Shown: positions 1-5,556 of the stretch, piece after piece
How the letters are laid out: each line of letters begins with the position of its first letter
Numbering within the stretch: the first letter of the stretch is position 1
Assembly (NCBI GenBank): GCA_937881155.1
Contig: CALGFI010000170.1
Coordinates: forward strand, 1-6,760
Length of the DNA: 6,760 nucleotides
Reading direction: 5' to 3'
Source of the DNA: an uncultured bacterium
Lineage (GTDB): Bacteria > Actinomycetota > UBA4738 > HRBIN12
The notes under the pieces: model-generated
What the model saw: only the letters and a program-made list of their open reading frames with translations
What the model was told of the DNA's origin: nothing
Database searches by the model: none
Position numbers and translations under genes: made by a program

Positions 1-2
1 GC

Positions 3-359
3 GCGCCTGGTGGTGAGCCCGGCGGACCCGGCGGGGGAACGGGTGGGGAGCCGCCCGGTGGCGGAGCGCCCGGCGGCGTCGAGCCGGCCACGGTGGTCGC
101 TCAGGGCATCGCCTTCGACACGGATACGATCTCGCTGCCCGCTGATCAGCCGTCGACGCTCACCTTCGACAACCGCGACACGGTGCCGCACAACATCGCG
201 ATCTACACGGACAATTCGCTGTCCGAAGCTCTCTTCCAGGGCGAGATCGTCACCGGCCCGGCGACGTTGCAGTACGAGGTCCCGCCGTTACCGGCTGGGG
301 AGTACTACTTCCATTGCGACGTGCACCCGAACATGAACGGAACGGTCACGGTCGGCTGA
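3..359 (+). CDS. Exported cupredoxin (plastocyanin-like type 1 copper protein), 5' truncated
   Basis: The reading frame is open at the left window edge, so the start and any signal peptide or lipobox lie outside. Visible residues 1-30 are a Gly/Pro/Glu-rich low-complexity linker. The remaining ~88 residues are a compact beta-rich cupredoxin domain. All four expected type 1 copper ligands are present in fragment numbering: His63 (in VPHNIAIY), then Cys105, His108 and Met111 in the C-x2-H-x2-M loop (HCDVHPNM). The family carries electrons or binds copper outside the cytoplasmic membrane. The flexible linker suggests the domain is tethered to the membrane or to another domain upstream, which is inference. 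The ATG at 93 is only internal, because the linker continues in frame before it. The stop overlaps the next gene's ATG by one base (TGATG), so the two are probably translationally coupled. The copper-binding fold is secure; the physiological partner is unknown. Confidence 0.88.
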   Translation, partial: APGGEPGGPGGGTGGEPPGGGAPGGVEPATVVAQGIAFDTDTISLPADQPSTLTFDNRDTVPHNIAIYTDNSLSEALFQGEIVTGPATLQYEVPPLPAGEYYFHCDVHPNMNGTVTVG

Positions 360-886
360 TGCGAGACGGGGGCGGCCCGTCCGCGTCGCGCCGCGCCCTC
401 GCGTTCGCCGCACTCCTCGCCGTCGTCACCGCGTGCTCCCGAGGTTCGGCCCCGACGATTCCGGCGGTCGAGGACATCTCGGAACCGATGCCCGCGTTGG
501 CCGGACAGGTGCTGACCGGCGGCACGCTCGCCCGAAACGACTACGCGGGTCGGGTGACCGTCGTCAATTTCTGGGCGACGACGTGCGCCCCGTGCGTGCG
601 AGAGATGCCGCTCCTCTCGTCACTCCACAGTGGGCCGGATGGCGCGTTCGTCGTCGGCGTGAACTACCGCGAGGGAGCGGCGATCGCCCGCGAGTTCGCG
701 CGGGACCTGGCCGTGGCCTACCCGAGCGTCCGCGACGCTGACGGCAGTCTCGCGTCTCGCTTCGGCGTCCCCTTTCTGCCGACGACGTTCGTGATCGACG
801 GCGACGGGCAGATGCGGTTCAAGGTGATGGGCGAGATCGACGCCGAGACGCTCGAGCGTCTCGTGGACGACGTTCGAACGGCGTGA
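359..886 (+). CDS. TlpA/ResA-like thioredoxin-fold lipoprotein
   Basis: This 175-residue protein has an N-terminal signal: Arg11-Arg12, a hydrophobic stretch at 13-25, and a lipobox V-T-A-C with Cys26 as the predicted lipidated residue. It should be anchored on the outer face of the membrane. The thioredoxin-like domain follows (about 40-175), with an FWATTCAPC active site carrying redox cysteines Cys76 and Cys79 (CxxC). The loop V-P-F-L-P-T-T places the cis-proline at Pro141. Family members reduce disulfides outside the membrane, for example in cytochrome c maturation or in copper-site assembly of cytochrome oxidase. The exact substrate cannot be told here. ATG 359 was chosen because it overlaps the upstream stop and gives a clean signal peptide; the in-frame start at 314 would add 15 charged residues before the signal. 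The cupredoxin upstream and the heme A synthase converging from downstream support a role in oxidase or cytochrome assembly. Confidence 0.9.
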   Translation: MRDGGGPSASRRALAFAALLAVVTACSRGSAPTIPAVEDISEPMPALAGQVLTGGTLARNDYAGRVTVVNFWATTCAPCVREMPLLSSLHSGPDGAFVVGVNYREGAAIAREFARDLAVAYPSVRDADGSLASRFGVPFLPTTFVIDGDGQMRFKVMGEIDAETLERLVDDVRTA

Positions 887-892
887 CGCCGT
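878..892. repeat. Short perfect inverted repeat around the tlpA-like stop codon
   Basis: ACGGCG and CGCCGT form a perfect 6-bp stem with TGA, the stop codon of the thioredoxin gene, as the 3-base loop. It lies in the junction between two convergent genes whose stops are 17 bp apart. It could act as a weak transcription-ending hairpin on either strand, but no T-run follows it. In DNA this GC-rich it may also be chance. Confidence 0.35.
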
Positions 893-903
893 CGGCCGGG
901 ACG

Positions 904-2736
904 CTATGCGACGCGGGCGAGCGGGAGCGCCGCGTCCACGGCGACCGCGCCGAACAGCAAGGCCAGGTACACGATCGAGAACCTGAACAGCCGCATCGAA
1001 TCGACGGGTGATGCCGAGCGCCACAGGCGCAGCGCCCGCATCACGAACCAGCCACCGAGGACGATCGCGGCCGCGGCGTAGACGGCTCCCATCTGGCCGA
1101 ACGGAACGAGCAGCAACGAGGTTCCGAACAGCACCAGCGAGTAGAGCAGGATCTGCCGGCGCGTCTCGCCGGCGCCGCGCACCACGGGCAGCATCGGGAT
1201 ACCCGCCGCCGCGTAATCGCCGCTGTACCGGAGCGCGAGCGCCCAGAAGTGCGGCGGCGTCCACACGAACACGATGGCGAACAGGATCCACGCGGGAAGC
1301 CCGACCGTGCCGGTGACGGCGGCCCAGCCGACGAGCGCGGGAACCGCTCCCGCCGCCCCGCCGATCACGATGTTCTGCGCGCTCGTTCGCTTCAGCCACA
1401 GCGTGTACACGAACACGTAGAACGCGATGGCCGACAGCGCGAGCGTTGCGGCCAGGACGTTCACGGTCGTCGCGAGGAACAGGAACGACACGGCACCGAG
1501 GACGTAGCCGAACGCCAGCGCGTTGTCCGGTTCGATCAGGTGCGCCGGCAGCGGACGCGAGCGCGTTCGGCGCATCACCTCGTCGACGTCGCGGTCGAGG
1601 TAGCAGTTGATCGCGTTCGCCGAGCCCGCCGCGATCGCGCCGCCGACGAGCGTCGCGAGCACGAGCGAGAGCGACGGGACCCCCCCTTCGGCGAGCGCCA
1701 TGGCCGGGACCGTGGTGATCAGCAGCAGCACGATGATCCGCGGCTTCGTGAGCCGGAAGTACGCGGCCGTGGTCTCCCGCAACGTCGAACGCTTGCCGTT
1801 CGCCCGCGCGTCGACCTCGAGGCCCTCGCTGGAACGGCCGCGTTCGGTCTCGCGGCGAGCGGTGACCCACAGCGCGACGAGCGTCGCCCAGATCGTCGCC
1901 GCGAGCGCGACGTGTGCCGTGACCGCGGCAGGCCGGAGCTCCGACCAGACGTTCGCCGCGCCGACCAGCACCTGCGCGACCATCAGCACGAGCGCGATCC
2001 CCGATAGCCACGACAGCGCCGAAATCCGCGGCGCGATCCATGTCTTGATGAACACGTACAGGACGAGCAGCGCCGAGAGCGCCGCGAGCACGCGATGCAG
2101 GAACATCCACGTCGCGGCGCCACCGAGCGCCGGCACGAGCCGCCCGTCCATGAGCGGCCAGTCCCTGAACGCGAGCCCGGAATCTGTCGCCCGCACGTAC
2201 GTGCCGACGAGGAGCGCGCCGAACGTGGCGATGACCGTCCAGCCGATCGGCCCGAGGAGATTCCGCGCGATGTTCCGATCTGGCGCTGCGAGACGCCTTC
2301 GAATGGCGAACGCGTACCTCGCCTCGACGGCGTTCGCGACGAGCACGGCGACGAGCGCCATGGCGAAGGCGAAGTGCAGCGTGACCCACGCTGGATCGAG
2401 CTCCGTCTGCACGACGATGCCGCCGAGTACGGCCTGCGAAAGAACGAGCGGAACAGCCGCGATCGACAGTCGGCGAACGCTCGGCGTGGAGCGGAGGCGG
2501 CGCCATGCGACGGTGGCCTGCACGGCCACGAGCACGACCACGACGAACGCCACGAACCGGTGCGAGTACTCAACCCACGACTCCAACGTCGGATACGGGA
2601 GCCACCGGTCGGGACCGCATTTGGGCCAGCTCGTACATCCGAGGCCCGAACCGGTCGCGCGCACGAGCCCACCCACGCCGAACAGCAACAGCGTGGTGCA
2701 CGCGGTCGCGATCGCGAGCCTGTGGAAACGGGTCAT
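904..2736 (-). CDS. ctaA-ctaB fusion: CtaA-CtaB fusion: heme A synthase + heme O synthase (protoheme IX farnesyltransferase)
   Basis: This single 610-residue membrane protein should carry out both steps from heme B to heme A for an aa3-type oxidase. Residues 1-~293 are a COX15/CtaA domain. They carry the extracytoplasmic Cys pair Cys34/Cys40, the helix II motif E56-x2-H59-R60, and further heme-ligand candidates His121, His214 and His275, so the four-His pattern of the family is complete. A charged linker (~294-318) leads to a UbiA-family CtaB domain. That domain has the Asp-rich prenyl-diphosphate motif N374-x2-N377-x3-D381-R-D383-x-D385, the block YTLWLKR...NIVIGG (444-460), and WTPPHFW at 492-498. 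Each half is close to normal single-domain length, with no stop or frameshift between them. CtaB normally uses farnesyl diphosphate. ATG 2736 was chosen because helix I begins just after it; the frame stays open 194 codons further upstream, but only as antisense to the prenyl synthase gene. No clear Shine-Dalgarno sequence is seen. The gene is divergent from the prenyl synthase. Confidence 0.95.
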   Translation of the reverse strand: MTRFHRLAIATACTTLLLFGVGGLVRATGSGLGCTSWPKCGPDRWLPYPTLESWVEYSHRFVAFVVVVLVAVQATVAWRRLRSTPSVRRLSIAAVPLVLSQAVLGGIVVQTELDPAWVTLHFAFAMALVAVLVANAVEARYAFAIRRRLAAPDRNIARNLLGPIGWTVIATFGALLVGTYVRATDSGLAFRDWPLMDGRLVPALGGAATWMFLHRVLAALSALLVLYVFIKTWIAPRISALSWLSGIALVLMVAQVLVGAANVWSELRPAAVTAHVALAATIWATLVALWVTARRETERGRSSEGLEVDARANGKRSTLRETTAAYFRLTKPRIIVLLLITTVPAMALAEGGVPSLSLVLATLVGGAIAAGSANAINCYLDRDVDEVMRRTRSRPLPAHLIEPDNALAFGYVLGAVSFLFLATTVNVLAATLALSAIAFYVFVYTLWLKRTSAQNIVIGGAAGAVPALVGWAAVTGTVGLPAWILFAIVFVWTPPHFWALALRYSGDYAAAGIPMLPVVRGAGETRRQILLYSLVLFGTSLLLVPFGQMGAVYAAAAIVLGGWFVMRALRLWRSASPVDSMRLFRFSIVYLALLFGAVAVDAALPLARVA

Positions 2737-2817
2737 ACGCGTTGGGGCGATACGGCGGAACGATAACAGTGCCGCCGACGTCGCCTCGCTGCAACGGTCT
2801 TGCGATACTCGTCCGAC
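2737..2817. promoter_or_regulatory. Divergent intergenic promoter region (ctaA-ctaB / prenyl synthase)
   Basis: This 81-bp gap separates two divergent genes, so it must hold promoters for both unless the message starts inside a gene. On the - strand, TATCGT (2765 to 2760) fits the loose actinobacterial -10 pattern TANNNT, with a leader of roughly 15-20 bases to ATG 2736. No convincing -35 is visible for it. The gap also holds two direct copies of GCGATAC (2747-2753, 2802-2808) and an inverted repeat CGGCGG-N13-CCGCCG (2753-2777). No known operator is recognised. Confidence 0.45.
2801..2809 (+). promoter_or_regulatory. Predicted extended -10 promoter for the prenyl synthase gene
   Basis: TGC-GATACT matches the extended -10 form TGN-TATAAT at most positions. 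A transcript starting about 7-9 bases downstream would begin at or next to GTG 2818, giving a leaderless message. No good -35 hexamer is seen 17 bp upstream, which is common for extended -10 promoters. This is prediction only. Confidence 0.4.
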
Positions 2818-3729
2818 GTGGCGACGCGGTCCCAATCCGATCCGACCCCCGACGACGTTCGGTCGCCGCTGCTCGAACGTGTTCGCGAGCGCGTCGATCC
2901 CGCGCTGGCCAGGTTCCTGTCCGATCGCAGGGCCGAGCTCGCCGGGATGGACGCTCGCGCCGCAGTCCTGATCGACGAGCTCCTTCGATTGCTCGCCTCC
3001 GGCGGCAAGCGGATCCGTCCGGCGCTGTGCGTGTACGCGTATCAAGCGGCCGGTGGCTCGGACGGACCTCCGATCACGAAGGCGGCGGCCGCTCTCGAGC
3101 TGCTGCACACGTTCGCGCTGGTCCACGACGACGTGATGGACCGGACCGACGAGCGCCGCGGCGTCGAATCGACGCACGTGCGGTTCGCCAAGGAGGCGCC
3201 GCCCGGCGTCGAACCCGACGGGTACGGCGTCTCGGTGGCCATCCTCGTCGGCGACCTGGCGGCCGTCCTCGCCGAGCAACGCCTGCGGACGTGTGGGGCG
3301 GCGCCCGACGCGCTCCACCTCGCCATTGAGCGGTTCGATCGCATGCGCGTCGAGATGGCGGCGGGTCAGCTCCTCGATCTCGATATGGCCAGAGCGGCAG
3401 AATCTCCGGACGAAGCGGCTCGCCGGCGCATCGCCGCCCTGAAGACGGGCTCGTACACCGCCGAGGGGCCGGTGCTGATCGGCGCCGCGCTCGCCGACGC
3501 GGGACCGAACGTCGAGGGCCCGCTCCGGGTCTACGCGCGTTCTCTCGGCGACGCGTTCCAGCTCCGCGACGACATCATCGACGGCGAGGCAGAGGCACCG
3601 TCCGAGGCCGCCTCGCGGGTCGACGAGCTAGCTTCGCGGGCGATCGCCGCTCTGCAGAGCGGGACCCTCGACGCAGTCGGGAGGGATGCGCTCGTCGAGA
3701 TCGCGTCTGCGCTGCGGGTGGCCGGCTGA
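2818..3729 (+). CDS. Polyprenyl diphosphate synthase, probably GGPP synthase, with shortened C-terminus
   Basis: This 303-residue trans-isoprenyl diphosphate synthase makes prenyl diphosphates from IPP and an allylic primer. Its motifs are GGKRIRP (62-68), the first Asp-rich motif D104-D-V-M-D108 with R113-R114 after it, K209-T210, and the second motif D251-D-I-I-D255. The first motif is DDxxD without the two-residue insertion of bacterial FPP synthases, and Phe99 lies five residues before it. By established chain-length rules this fits a short-chain GGPP (C20) synthase, as does the geranylgeranyl reductase nearby. Only 48 residues follow the second motif. The usual GK...D...GK segment is absent and the sequence passes straight into the last helices, so activity may be altered. 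GTG 2818 was chosen because a -10 element lies just upstream and no Shine-Dalgarno sequence is seen; TTG 2800 in frame is the alternative. An FPP synthase serving CtaB remains possible. Confidence 0.88.
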   Translation: MATRSQSDPTPDDVRSPLLERVRERVDPALARFLSDRRAELAGMDARAAVLIDELLRLLASGGKRIRPALCVYAYQAAGGSDGPPITKAAAALELLHTFALVHDDVMDRTDERRGVESTHVRFAKEAPPGVEPDGYGVSVAILVGDLAAVLAEQRLRTCGAAPDALHLAIERFDRMRVEMAAGQLLDLDMARAAESPDEAARRRIAALKTGSYTAEGPVLIGAALADAGPNVEGPLRVYARSLGDAFQLRDDIIDGEAEAPSEAASRVDELASRAIAALQSGTLDAVGRDALVEIASALRVAG

Positions 3730-4169
3730 TGCAGGTCCGCGACGTCGACGTCGCCGCGGCGCGCCGGATGTTCGGCGGCCTTCCCGTCGCCAGCGTCGCC
3801 ACGGTGAACGAGGACGGCTCGCCGCACGTCGTCCCCCTGTGGTTCGTGTGGCTCGAGGAAGCGGTCTACGTCTCCGCGCGGCGACCCGGGCGGACGTGGT
3901 CGAACGCGTCGGCCGAACCGCGCGTCGCGCTGACGATCGATCTGGGGCGGGCCTGGGTCGAGATCGCCGGCGTCGAGATCCGCGGCCGTGCCGAGTTGGT
4001 CGCGCCGGCGGACGCCGACATGCGCAGGCCGATGTCGGCGTGGCATGAGAAGTATCGGCCGCTCCTCGCCGGCGAGGGGTTCGCCCGCTTCACCGGCGAG
4101 GTTTCGGACATCGGGTTCCTGCGCTTGGAGGTCGAACGGATCGTGGCCTGGGACCACGCCCGCGACTGA
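3729..4169 (+). CDS. Split-barrel PPOX / F420-dependent reductase-like flavoprotein
   Basis: This 146-residue soluble protein of the pyridoxamine-5'-phosphate-oxidase-like split beta-barrel fold begins with a short helix. It then shows the family's first strands, ASVATVNEDGSPHVVPLWF (21-39), followed by VYVSARR (46-52) and PRVALTID (64-71). The middle block that usually reads like K-x2-N for cofactor phosphate binding is R-T-W-S-N here (55-59), so the lysine is not conserved. Family members bind FMN, F420 or sometimes heme and perform small-molecule redox reactions; the sequence does not settle which. Length is normal for the family. Its ATG overlaps the prenyl synthase stop by one base (TGATG), implying translational coupling and perhaps a shared pathway. 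The fold call is good; the function is unknown. Confidence 0.8.
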   Translation: MQVRDVDVAAARRMFGGLPVASVATVNEDGSPHVVPLWFVWLEEAVYVSARRPGRTWSNASAEPRVALTIDLGRAWVEIAGVEIRGRAELVAPADADMRRPMSAWHEKYRPLLAGEGFARFTGEVSDIGFLRLEVERIVAWDHARD

Positions 4170-4214
4170 AGGGGCCACTCGCGGTTGTGCGCGTCGAAGC
4201 CGCACGCATAGGGT

Positions 4215-4243
4215 TTGTGCGGAATTGAATCCGGCAGTACGAT
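4215..4243 (+). promoter_or_regulatory. Predicted promoter of the geranylgeranyl reductase-nuo operon
   Basis: TACGAT (4238-4243) fits the actinobacterial -10 pattern TANNNT, with TTGTGC (4215-4220) at the -35 position and an exact 17-bp spacer. Only TTG of the -35 matches consensus. The predicted start near 4250 would lie inside the Rex operator (4247-4264), the expected arrangement for repression. The remaining upstream bases (4170-4214) show only a 5-bp GTGCG/CGCAC inverted repeat (4187-4191, 4201-4205) and no T-run terminator. Confidence 0.5.
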
Positions 4244-4246
4244 CGT

Positions 4247-4264
4247 TTGTGAAGTTTTTCACAA
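4247..4264. promoter_or_regulatory. Rex operator (ROP), redox-sensing repressor site
   Basis: TTGTGAA-GTTT-TTCACAA is a perfect 7-bp inverted repeat with a 4-bp spacer, and it is the established recognition pattern of the NADH/NAD+-sensing repressor Rex (TTGTGAA-N4-TTCACAA). It overlaps the predicted transcription start and lies 25 bp before the GTG of the geranylgeranyl reductase gene, upstream of nuoABC. High NADH should release Rex and turn the operon on. Rex is known to bind upstream of nuo in Streptomyces coelicolor. An A/T-rich palindrome of this length stands out in DNA of this base composition. No rex gene is in the window. Confidence 0.88.
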
Positions 4265-4289
4265 GCTCCGAAGCGGGGGGAACGTCCCG

Positions 4290-5543
4290 GTGTCGAGCTC
4301 ATCGAGCCCGCAGATCGAGACCGACGTTCTGGTCGTCGGCGCCGGCCCCGGGGGTTCCACGGCGGCCTACCACTTGGCCCGCCACGGGGTCGACGTCACG
4401 CTCCTCGAACGGGCGACGTTCCCCCGCGAGAAGGTCTGTGGCGACGGGCTGACCCCGCGCGCCGTCGTCGCGCTCCGGAAGATGGGCATCGAGCCCGAGG
4501 ACCACCCGTTCGAGCGGCACCACGGGCTGCGGATCTACTCGCGGAAGGTCACGCTCGAGCTGCCGTGGCCGACGCTCGAGGACTTCCCGGGATTCGGGCT
4601 GACGATGACCCGCGGCGTGTTCGACGAGCTCCTTGCGCGGCGCGCTCAGCGCGCGGGTGCGCGATTGCGCGAGCGCACCGAGGCCCTCGAACCGGTCGTC
4701 GACAGAGGCTGGGTGACCGGCGCCCTCGTCCGCGACCTCGAGCGGGGCGAGGACGCCGAGATCCGCGCGCGCTACGTGGTCGTTGCCGACGGCGCGTCGT
4801 CGCGGTTCGCCGGGCACGTCGGCGTCAGACGCGACCCCTCGAAGCCGATCGGCATCGCGGCGCGGCGGTACTACCGCATCGACCGGCATCCCGGTCCGTG
4901 GCTCGAGGTGTGGATGGACCTGTGGGACGGCGACAGCTTGCTCCCCGGCTACGGCTGGCTGTTCCCACTCCCCGGCGGTGACGTCAACCTCGGAGCCGGG
5001 CTGCTGAACACGTTCAAGAACTTCTCGAACGTCTCCGCCCAGCGCGTGTTCGACGCGTTCTGGCGGATGCTGCCGCCCGAGTGGAACGTGACCGAGGACA
5101 CCGCGGACGGCCGCGTGCTCTCCGGCCCTCTGCCGATGGGCATGTCGCGAACGCCGGCCGCCGTTCCGGGGATGCTCGTGGTCGGCGACGCCGCCGGCAT
5201 CGTCAACCCGTTCAACGGCGAGGGCATCGCGTACGCGATGGAATCGGCGGAGCTCGCTGCCGAGCTGATCCACGAGGCGCTCGTGCGCGATCGTCCGGGC
5301 ATCGCGCACCTGTATCCGACGATCCTTCGCGAGCGGTACGAGCCGTACTACCGGATCGGCACCACGTTCGTTCGGGCGATCGGGAATCCGACGGTGATGC
5401 GTCTGCTCACGGACTACGGCCTGCCGCAGGAGTGGTTGATGCGGTTCCTGATCCGGTTGATGGGCAACCTGTCGGACGGACCGCGCGGCGACGTCCGCGA
5501 CAAGGTGATGGACACGCTCGTGCGCCTCGCGCGGGCGGCCTAG
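4290..5543 (+). CDS. Geranylgeranyl reductase family FAD-dependent oxidoreductase
   Basis: This 417-residue flavoprotein reduces double bonds in geranylgeranyl or polyprenyl chains. An N-terminal FAD-binding Rossmann motif G17-x-G19-x2-G22 follows the beta strand DVLVVGAG, with Glu40 at the end of the second strand. The family block FPREKVCGDGL (44-54, with Arg46, Lys48, Cys50) comes next, then GYGWLFP (220-226), a form of the YxWxFP substrate-cavity motif. The second FAD motif is G299-D300 followed by FNGEGI (308-313). Length is normal. GTG 4290 was chosen because GGGGGGAA (4275-4282) precedes it at good spacing and the promoter and Rex site end just before it; GTG 4215 would lie in the promoter. 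It leads the nuo genes, and in actinobacteria a related enzyme (MenJ) saturates menaquinone side chains, so menaquinone is the likely substrate. GGPP, another lipid or a prenylated heme are alternatives. Its stop is embedded in the nuoA ribosome binding site. Confidence 0.9.
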   Translation: MSSSSSPQIETDVLVVGAGPGGSTAAYHLARHGVDVTLLERATFPREKVCGDGLTPRAVVALRKMGIEPEDHPFERHHGLRIYSRKVTLELPWPTLEDFPGFGLTMTRGVFDELLARRAQRAGARLRERTEALEPVVDRGWVTGALVRDLERGEDAEIRARYVVVADGASSRFAGHVGVRRDPSKPIGIAARRYYRIDRHPGPWLEVWMDLWDGDSLLPGYGWLFPLPGGDVNLGAGLLNTFKNFSNVSAQRVFDAFWRMLPPEWNVTEDTADGRVLSGPLPMGMSRTPAAVPGMLVVGDAAGIVNPFNGEGIAYAMESAELAAELIHEALVRDRPGIAHLYPTILRERYEPYYRIGTTFVRAIGNPTVMRLLTDYGLPQEWLMRFLIRLMGNLSDGPRGDVRDKVMDTLVRLARAA

Positions 5544-5548
5544 GAGGT
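5542..5548 (+). promoter_or_regulatory. Strong ribosome binding site of nuoA
   Basis: AGGAGGT shares its first two bases with the TAG stop of the geranylgeranyl reductase gene. The core AGGAGG ends 9 bases before GTG 5557. It fixes the nuoA start and indicates coupled translation of the two genes. Confidence 0.85.
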
Positions 5549-5556
5549 ACGACGAC

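Noticed and set aside
1..90. GC-rich tandem-like repeat at the left edge
   Set aside because: It is explained as codons for a Gly/Pro-rich protein linker; no regular repeat unit could be defined.
314..358. Earlier start for the thioredoxin lipoprotein
   Set aside because: It adds charged residues before the signal peptide and overlaps the copper-ligand loop of the cupredoxin; ATG 359 with the TGATG overlap is better.
620..2506. Long 628-codon minus-strand open frame
   Set aside because: It is a frame shadow of ctaA-ctaB and the antisense of the thioredoxin gene; the translation is Arg/Ala-rich without motifs.
1607..2971. 454-codon plus-strand open frame opposite ctaA-ctaB
   Set aside because: It is antisense to a membrane protein with full family motifs; its own translation has no recognisable domain and is a high-GC artefact.
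2737..3318. Upstream extension of the ctaA-ctaB frame by 194 codons
   Set aside because: It is antisense to the well-supported prenyl synthase, has no CtaA-like sequence, and helix I of CtaA starts right after ATG 2736.
4187..4205. GTGCG/CGCAC inverted repeat after the PPOX gene as a terminator
   Set aside because: The stem is only 5 bp with a 9-base loop and no T-run follows, so it is not convincing as an intrinsic terminator.
4215..4289. Alternative GTG 4215 start for the geranylgeranyl reductase
   Set aside because: It would place the -10 element and Rex operator inside the coding region and add 25 residues not typical of the family.
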